Shown in pieces: positions 53,938 through 64,000 of a stretch of 64,000 bases of DNA (positions are counted from its first letter, which is position 1; each line of letters begins with the position of its first letter). The notes below the pieces were generated by a model. It was not told the DNA's origin and did no database searches. It saw only the letters and a list, made by a program, of their open reading frames with translations. The DNA lies in the NCBI RefSeq assembly GCF_001704415.2, contig NC_030822.1, positions 54,305,345 to 54,369,344 of the forward strand, read 5' to 3'. A program made the translations under genes and the position numbers. This DNA comes from Capra hircus. Its lineage: Eukaryota; Chordata; Mammalia; Artiodactyla; Bovidae.

Positions 53938-56040
53938 ATGAAGACACGAAGTGATTTTCCTGACCCCTCCCTAGAATGATTTTCAAACTGTGATTTGTGG
54001 GATTCTGTAACAGGACCTCAAGGGTGAGGGAGAGGTTAGGAGACAGGTAAGCAGGCAGACCCTGTACCTTCCACCTTTCCACTCACCAGGCATGCCCCCC
54101 GTCCCACCTGCCTCCAAGTCTCCCAGGCCTCTCAGCATAGGTCAGTTTTGTTTTTCAATAGTGGAATTCCAGGTTTGGTTGATTGACTGGCAGATTGAGT
54201 TAAAAGGTTGAAAATTAAATTAATTAAGATTAATTAAAAGGTTGAAAACTTTTGAACTCAAAGAACCACCCTCTAAGTTAGACAACCCTGAAACCCAACA
54301 ACCCCAGACAGTGTTGGCCTCAGCACTGGGAAGCGACCTCCAGATTGGGGTTCGGGCTTCAACTGTACATAAGCCTCTGCTAGGATTCTCAGGCTGTCCT
54401 TTCACACCTGTCTCCTCCTTCACCTCCCCAGGTCTGGAAGGAAAGAGTTCAGAGCTGGGAGTGGGAGGCATTGAGAAAGACTGTGTCCTCTTACTAAGGT
54501 AGGCAGTCAGGAGCCCTTCTTGGGTATCTCTGGTAAAGAGCTAAGCAGAAAACTGTGGTTAAAAATCCAGGAAGAGAAACATCCCTCAGGAAAGCTTCCT
54601 CCCTGACATCTAACTTCTCTGTCTGCTGGGAGCCACCTGGCTTGGGGGCCTGGACAGTGGGGAGTTCTGGAAACAGACCACTTTCCTGGTCCTAGAGTTC
54701 CCTGGACTTCTCCTGGCAGGAGGGGCCCAGTGGCTACCCTGCCTGCTGACCACTGTTACCCCATCAAGTACAGGCTGGACTTCTTGGTCGGCCTCTCGGG
54801 ATTGGGGAACACTACCAATTGTTCGACTCCAGCACCTGTGGAATTTTCACCAGATAGCCCAAGGCCTGAACCCTGGTGTCTCCTTATGGCTCGAGCAAAC
54901 AGACCTATGTAGGGAACATAACTGGGCACCATGGGGGAAAGCAGGTATATGCCAGAGATCAGCTTCATTTTCACCTGATAAACTCCGAGATGATTATAGC
55001 CCCTGTAAGCTGCGGATGGGATGAGGTTAGACAACAGAAAGAACACACCATCTGACAATAAGCAGGCAGCAGTGGCTGTGATACCCTCAGAGTAGGATTT
55101 CCTAAGTCAGTTTCGTGGAGACTGAAGGTGCTAAAAAGACACTTTGAGGCAAGGAGGGGATGGAGTTACAGGAAGTAAAATCTCTCTTCCAACCACAGCA
55201 TTTCTGCTTTTTTCTCTTTGATAGACTGGAATACTGCATGAGATTGGAAAAAGCTTCTGTTGCTTAAAAAAAAAAATTTGAAAACCATTGTCTTATATCT
55301 GTTGTTTCAGAATAGTAGGCATATATGTTTTTTGACCGTTTACATTTATCATCGCATTTGAATAGGTAGCGCTGATAAATATTAGTTGAGCTGGGTTTGA
55401 GCCTGGGGGAAACGGAACAGCCTGTCTAAAGTGGGAAGTGTACCCTTAGGGTTTGGGGTGACCCGGCCTCCTTGCGATTCCTTCAAAAAACAAGACCAAG
55501 GAGTCCGCTTGCTCCCAGGTATCGATTGCCAGCTTCAGCCTGGAGAGCAAAGTGGAAGAAGAGGATGTCTGGGACAGGAGTCCATTTCTATCCGGTCAGC
55601 TGACTTGGTCAAGGTGGGAGGCGCCTGGATGGGACGGAATTGCCAGACTCAGTTAGAGGCAGGAGCTGTGTGCTGCGCTGGCCCTCTGCCATGCCCAGCT
55701 GCTGACTTGCTCCTTGTGTCCTTCCTTGCCCCCCTCTATCAGCCTTGGGCAAACTTAGGTCTGGGGATATCCACTTAGGGAAGCAGACGAAGCTGACTCA
55801 GAAGCCTCTGGGACCAGCAAGCCCTGAAGTCACTCCAATTGCTCTAAGAACCTGGGCAGCTACTCTGTCAATTTCATGGGTATGGTGGGCATCCACTGTT
55901 ATCATCTCCATACACAGTATCTGACTGGAAGTCATCCCTGAAAGGACCCTAGGGAGAACTAATAGCAAGAATCTATAGTCCCAGAAACCTGCACCAAATG
56001 AGGCAATTATGATTACAATTACAGTTTAAGAAAACTTGTT
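53938..56040. other. BACE1 intron 1, repeat-poor unique sequence
   Basis: About 2.1 kb with no recognised SINE or LINE and no convincing exon. The open frames are short and lack known similarity. Confidence 0.5.
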
Positions 56041-56480
56041 ACAGAGCACCTACTAAGGGCTAGGTAAGAACTAGATAATGAGCTCAGAAACGTGCTCCCT
56101 GCCCTTGTGGAGCTCGCCATGTGTGGGACAGCCAGCCATCGGATAAATGGTTTCAAGTTGGATGCGGGGGTAGATGGAGCAGCATGTGTTCTTGAGGGCC
56201 TGTGAGAGTTCCAGGCTGGGCTGGGGCGTCAGGGCAAGACCGCTGGGGAAAAGAACGTTTAAATGGTGGCTTGGAAGTTGAGCAGAAGTTTGACAAAATA
56301 GGGAGAGAACATTTCAGGCAAAGGGAAGGGACTGTGCGCAGGTGACAGATGGTTGTGCTCCTGTGAAACTTGAGAAGCATGATGATGAAAGAGGGGGAGA
56401 GAAAAGGGACGGCATTTGGAGTTGACCTGTGGGTGGTTAGGCGCCCCCGAAGTCAAGGGTCTCAGGATTTAATTCAGGAA
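56041..56480 (+). repeat. Ancient interspersed repeat (LINE2-like)
   Basis: Degraded; it reads agagcacctactaagggcta, gtggagctcgccatgtgtgg and aggcaaagggaagggactgt. Confidence 0.5.
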
Positions 56481-56991
56481 GTTTTGTTATCAGTTATCTG
56501 ATGCAGCGTAACAAAGTAAAACAAGAGTCATCGTCTCTCAGGATTCTGTGGGTTGGTTGTGGTTCTCCAGCAGGGCTTACCTGGGCTCCTCACGTGGCTG
56601 GTGGGTCAGCTGGGGGCCAGATGAAGCTGGGCCGGCTGGACCTCCTCCTCCATGAAGTCTTTCAACCTCAAGGAGGCAAGACAGAGCCTCCTCAGGTACA
56701 GTCTCAGGGCCACACCCCAGGAGGCCAGTGCCCTCCCCACCCAGTGCGCACACACTTATACCTCTGCTTTCCTCCTTTGTTGATGTCCCATTGGTCAAAT
56801 CAAATAATGTGGCCAAGTCCGGCATCAAAGTTACGGGGGATCACACAAGGGCAGGGACACAGCAGGTAGGATTCACTAGTGAAACAATCTGCCTTTCCTT
56901 TCCAAATGAGAGAGACAGGAATGTCAAGGAGATGAAAGAGCAGACTCTCACGGATGGGCAGAACCAAACGACCCAAGCTTTGTGGCTCGTG

Positions 56992-57222
56992 TGTGTGCGC
57001 TCAGTCGCTTCAGTCATGTCTGACTGTGCAACCCCAGGGACTGTAGCCCGCCAGACTCCTCTGTCCATGGGGTTCTCCAGACACGATTCTCCACAGAATA
57101 CCGGAGTGGGTTGCCATGCCCTCCTATAGGGGAACTTCCTGTTGCAGGGATCGAACCCACGTCCCCTCTGTCTCCTGCATTGGCAGTGGGCTCTTTACCA
57201 CTAGAGCCACCTGGGAAGGCTT
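56992..57222 (-). mobile_element. Bov-tA SINE
   Basis: The minus strand reads ccttcccaggtggctctagt at the head and actgaagcgactgagcgc at the end. Confidence 0.92.
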
Positions 57223-58155
57223 GTGTGCAACAGGGGTCAAATCCTTACTTACCCTCGATCTCAGCTTTCTCCTCTGTGAAATGGAAGAAAGGCTCCTACA
57301 TCTCAACCAAGAGGCTTGTGATACAAGAATATAAGGGCTCTTCCCCATAAACTCTGAGGCCGACACAGAAGGAAACAGACTTTCCTTTAGCAGAAAGAAT
57401 CAGAGTTGCAGCCCCCTCCCAGAGGTATGCAAAAGTGGTAAGACCCTAGCGAAGGCTGCCAAGGAAAGTTGTGTTTGTTTGGCCAGAACAATAACTCTTA
57501 ATAACTGGAGAACTCTCAGAATGAGAACAAGCTCCCATCTCTCCAGGCAAGTAGACAGATGACTCCTGAAGGTTCTTTTCATCCAGAAGAATGGAAGCAA
57601 CTCCCATCTGCTAGTGAGAGCAGGGGCCAAGACAGGTGGGATTTGGGGGACAAGGAGTTTACCCTGATCTCACCAGCTCCATGCCTGTCTCATCATCCAA
57701 GATCACTGCTGCAAACCCCTCTAGGGGAGCCTTGCCAGTAGAGCAGAATGGGCAGGTGCATTGGTCCCTGAAGGGCTTGTTAGCATTTCCCTGTGAAGCT
57801 ACTGGCCCTCAAAGGCCCCCAGGGGCATGCTTGTTTGTTAAGTGATTGGCACTGACCTCGTCCTGACCCCAAGCTGCGGCCCTCTGGGCATCTCAAGGCC
57901 AGAGCTACAGAGACTTCTGAGTTGACCTGGCCCCAAGCAACGAGGAAGATGTAAGATGATTCAAGGACTCCAGGCTGCCGGTCAAACCAGTAGGCCTGGT
58001 GAGAGGAAGGCAGGTCTGAGCTAGAGCCACACCTATAATCTAAAAACACCCAGTTTGGGGACCACTGAGAGATTCCTCCCTCACCCTGAAAATAGGGTAG
58101 GTTATCTCTTTCCCTTTTTTCCTCTAACCATTCATTAATTCAAGGAATACTTATG
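57223..58155. other. BACE1 intron 1, unique sequence
   Basis: No gene or repeat recognised. Confidence 0.45.
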
Positions 58156-58275
58156 AGAATTTCCCTGGTGGTTCAGTGGCTCACTCAAATGCAGGGGGCC
58201 TGGGTTTGATCCCTGGTCAGGGAACTAGATCCCGCATGCCACAACTAAGAGCCAGCACAGCCAATAAATAAATAA
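58156..58275 (+). mobile_element. CHR-type tRNA SINE (short)
   Basis: It has an atttccctggtggttcagtg head, B box ggtttgatccc, and a caataaataaataag tail. Confidence 0.9.
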
Positions 58276-58279
58276 GATA

Positions 58280-59890
58280 TACTTATTGCTAGGCACTGTG
58301 ATATGCACTGGGGACACAATGGAGACTTGAAAAAAAAAATAGATATAAGGAAAGGTGAGATTCAGTGGCAAGTCCTATGGAAGCATCTTAACAAGAAAAT
58401 ATGACCTGGTCTTTCTCCTTGAGGAAGTCCCTTCTGAGCTCAGACTGAAGGATGGTGAGTAGACAGAACTGCAAGTGGAAAGGAGGATGGTCCATGTAGA
58501 GCGAATGACCCACGCAACAGTCTTCGAGGAGGGACCATGGCTGAATGGAGGACCTGAGATGAGGCCAGTGTGGCTGGTGGGAAGTATGGGACAAGCTAGG
58601 CTGGCTACAAGGAGGCAGGGTTGGACCATGAAGGGCTCTATAGGAAACATTAAAGCTTTAAATCTTTATCATAATAGCAAAAGGAAAACCATTGACATGG
58701 GAGGGTAACTTGCTCACATCTACACTCTGGAAAGAACATTAGCCGCAGTACAGAAACAAGTTGGCAAGATCAAGGGTAGACGTACCAGGACCAGTTGAGA
58801 AGCTATTGTGATATTCTAGGATGAGATGAGAGCTCTGCCAGGGGTAGCAAAAGAGTTGGCAAGAAGTGAATACTTTGAGAGGCCTTTAAGCTTAACTGGA
58901 CAGGACTCGTTGATGCCTTGGATAGAGATGTGAAGAGGAAGGTGTTAGGATGTCTCTGAAGCTGCTCACTTACGGAACAGATGGATGGTGACTAACAGAG
59001 GAAACTTTGGAGAAAAGACAGATGGGCAGGACCAGGTAAGGTCAGCCCTGGCCATCTCGAAGTTCAGGTGTCTTTGAGGCAGTTCAACAAAGAGTAAGAA
59101 CTTGGAGCTTTAAGTTCAGGAGTCACAGGGATATAGGTGGTGATTGCAGCCGCTGCCATGGATGAGATGTCCTGCGGACAGAGCAGGGTGGGAGAGGAAG
59201 CGGACCAAAGCCCAGGCCTTGACGTGAGCCTGCAGAGTAGACAGAAGATCCATCAGAAGCGGGAAGAAAGTATGCAACAGGGACGAGTGTTTCAAGGAGG
59301 GAAGGGGCCTTCCCTGGTGGTCCAGTGGCTAAGACTCCAAGCTCCCAATGCAGGGGGCCCAGCTTCCATCTCCAGTTGGGGAACTAGCTCCCATATGCCT
59401 CAACCAAGACTGGTACAGTCAAATAAAAAATAACTATTACAGAGGGAGGGGTCAGCACCATTGACTGTTCTAGAGAAGGCAAGTGAGATGACGATTGATT
59501 TGAAAACAGTCTTTTGTATTTGCTGATGTGAAGTCCTTGGTAACCGTAGTAAGGGCTGTGCTAGAGTGGAGGAAGGGAAAGAGGCAAGACTCAGTTTGAG
59601 GATGGGTTGCGGAATGAGTAGGAGGTGGAAAAATGAAGACAGCTTGTCCGATAACTTTGGTTGTGAAGGGAGAGGAGAGAGAGGGTGACTGGAGGCGGGT
59701 GTGAGAGTAAAGATTTTTTTTTTTAATGAAGGGACAAGCATTTATAAATGCCAATAGGAAGAATCGCAGATATGGGGGTGGGGGTAGGGTGGCATGAGGG
59801 TTGAATCCTCCAGAGCTAGGAGGAGGGTCCACTGAGAGGCAGGACACAGCACAGCAAGGACAGATGGAATGATAGTCGTGGGGGATGGGG
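58280..59890 (+). repeat. Long ancient interspersed repeat, split by a SINE
   Basis: About 1.5 kb of degraded sequence that follows, in order, a long old mammalian repeat I remember (gctaggcactgtgatatgca; gagatgaggccagtgtggct; ggactcgttgatgccttgga; aacttggagctttaagttca). It resumes after the CHR SINE at 59,307. The family name is uncertain. Confidence 0.5.
59307..59432 (+). mobile_element. CHR-type tRNA SINE
   Basis: It has a cttccctggtggtccagtgg head, a changed B box cttccatctcc, and a tcaaataaaaaataac tail. Confidence 0.9.
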
Positions 59891-63426
<3,536 letters not shown>

Positions 63427-63643
63427 GTCCAGCACGTACCGGGACCTCCGGAAGGGCGTGTATGTGCCCTACACCCAGGGCAAGTGGGAGGGGGAGCTGG
63501 GTACCGACCTGGTGAGCATCCCCCACGGCCCCAACGTCACCGTGCGCGCCAACATTGCTGCCATCACAGAATCAGACAAGTTCTTCATCAATGGCTCCAA
63601 CTGGGAAGGCATCCTGGGGCTAGCCTATGCAGAGATCGCCCGG
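63427..63643 (+). CDS. BACE1: BACE1 exon 3 (residues 117-189)
   Basis: This 217-base exon has acceptor ccttgcacag|GTCCAGC and main donor CGCCCGG|gtgagag. Its first base completes Leu117. It encodes SSTYRDLRKGVYVPYTQGKW onward to GLAYAEIAR, ending in phase 0 at residue 189. It contains the flap region (VPYTQGKWEGELG) that closes over the substrate in aspartic proteases, and two N-glycosylation sequons, Asn153 (NVT) and Asn172 (NGS). The protein matches human BACE1 as I recall it. The gene continues beyond the right edge. Confidence 0.98.
63478..63513 (+). promoter_or_regulatory. BACE1: BACE1 exon 3 G-rich element and alternative donor
   Basis: A G-rich run (gggcaagtgggagggggagc, then tggg) ends at 63,501, just before an alternative donor CTG|gtgagc at 63,511/63,512. 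Use of this donor would remove the last 132 bases of exon 3, that is residues 146-189 (44 residues), exactly the segment missing from the human 457-residue isoform. In human the G-rich run is reported to form a G-quadruplex that influences the choice of splice site. Confidence 0.8.
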
Positions 63644-64000
63644 GTGAGAGGAACAAGGCACTGTGTCTGCACGCTACACAGGGACAGAGTTGGAGAGGAG
63701 GGGTGGGAGGGGACTGAGGAAGGGAGGGGAACAAATCCGTTTAAAGAGCTGCTTGACAGGGGACAGGGTGGCAGTCTGAACTTGATCCCTACAGAGGGCT
63801 GAACTATGCTGACAGGTAGAGGAACAGGCTGTTTTTTCTATTGACTCTCGGATCTTTAGAATAAGGGAGGCCCCCATAACTCTGAGACAGGTTAAGCAGA
63901 TGGGAATCAACGGTCCTGTAGACCTTTTCTGTTTGCACTGCCAGTGTGCCTTGCTGTCCCTCTCACCACCAAATCTCAGTGCCTTAAGATGGTCTTTTCC
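63644..64000 (+). other. BACE1: BACE1 intron 3, start
   Basis: The intron begins gtgagaggaa and runs off the window. Nothing else was recognised. Confidence 0.85.

Overview
The window is ruminant nuclear DNA, most likely from a bovid such as cattle or a close relative. The evidence is dozens of Bov-tA/Bov-A2 SINEs, CHR-type tRNA SINEs, BovB (RTE-type) LINE fragments and a bovine-type solo LTR, together with two spliced vertebrate genes. It is not bacterial: almost all the long open frames are exons, retroelement remnants or shadows. The species cannot be fixed from the sequence alone.

Left part (about 1-37,000, minus strand): the 5' end of CEP164, encoding a centriole distal-appendage protein needed for ciliogenesis. 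A CpG-rich promoter and a probable noncoding first exon lie at about 36.8-37.06 kb. The ATG exon is at 28,464-28,383. Exons follow at 24,408-24,297, 14,776-14,572 (most of the WW domain), 6,918-6,763, 6,384-6,250 and 5,627-5,550. All junctions are in phase, giving 256 codons, and the gene runs off the left edge. Between the WW exon and the next standard exon is a 1,662-base, phase 0-0 cassette exon of 554 open codons (12,035-10,374). It has good splice sites, and I do not recall it in the standard 1,460-residue human protein. This is the most interesting item in the window.

Middle part (about 37,000-46,800): the intergenic gap between two divergent (head-to-head) genes, packed with repeats. 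It holds a Tigger-like DNA transposon split by a BovB copy, a long minus-strand BovB, and inside that BovB a full-length, intact RPS12 retrocopy with a perfect 16-base target-site duplication.

Right part (about 46,800-64,000, plus strand): the 5' end of BACE1, the beta-secretase aspartic protease. Exon 1 has a leader with four upstream ORFs and encodes residues 1-87. A 14.3 kb intron follows. Exon 2 (61,966-62,054) carries the first catalytic motif DTGS at residue 93. Exon 3 (63,427-63,643) contains the alternative donor and G-rich element known from the human gene. The gene runs off the right edge after residue 189.

The two genes do not form a pathway, but their order matches the BACE1-CEP164 neighbourhood of human chromosome 11q23. 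Both promoters carry a ZNF143-type motif. The remaining sequence is intron or spacer with nested transposons, a 60-base minisatellite and several MIR and other ancient repeat fragments.
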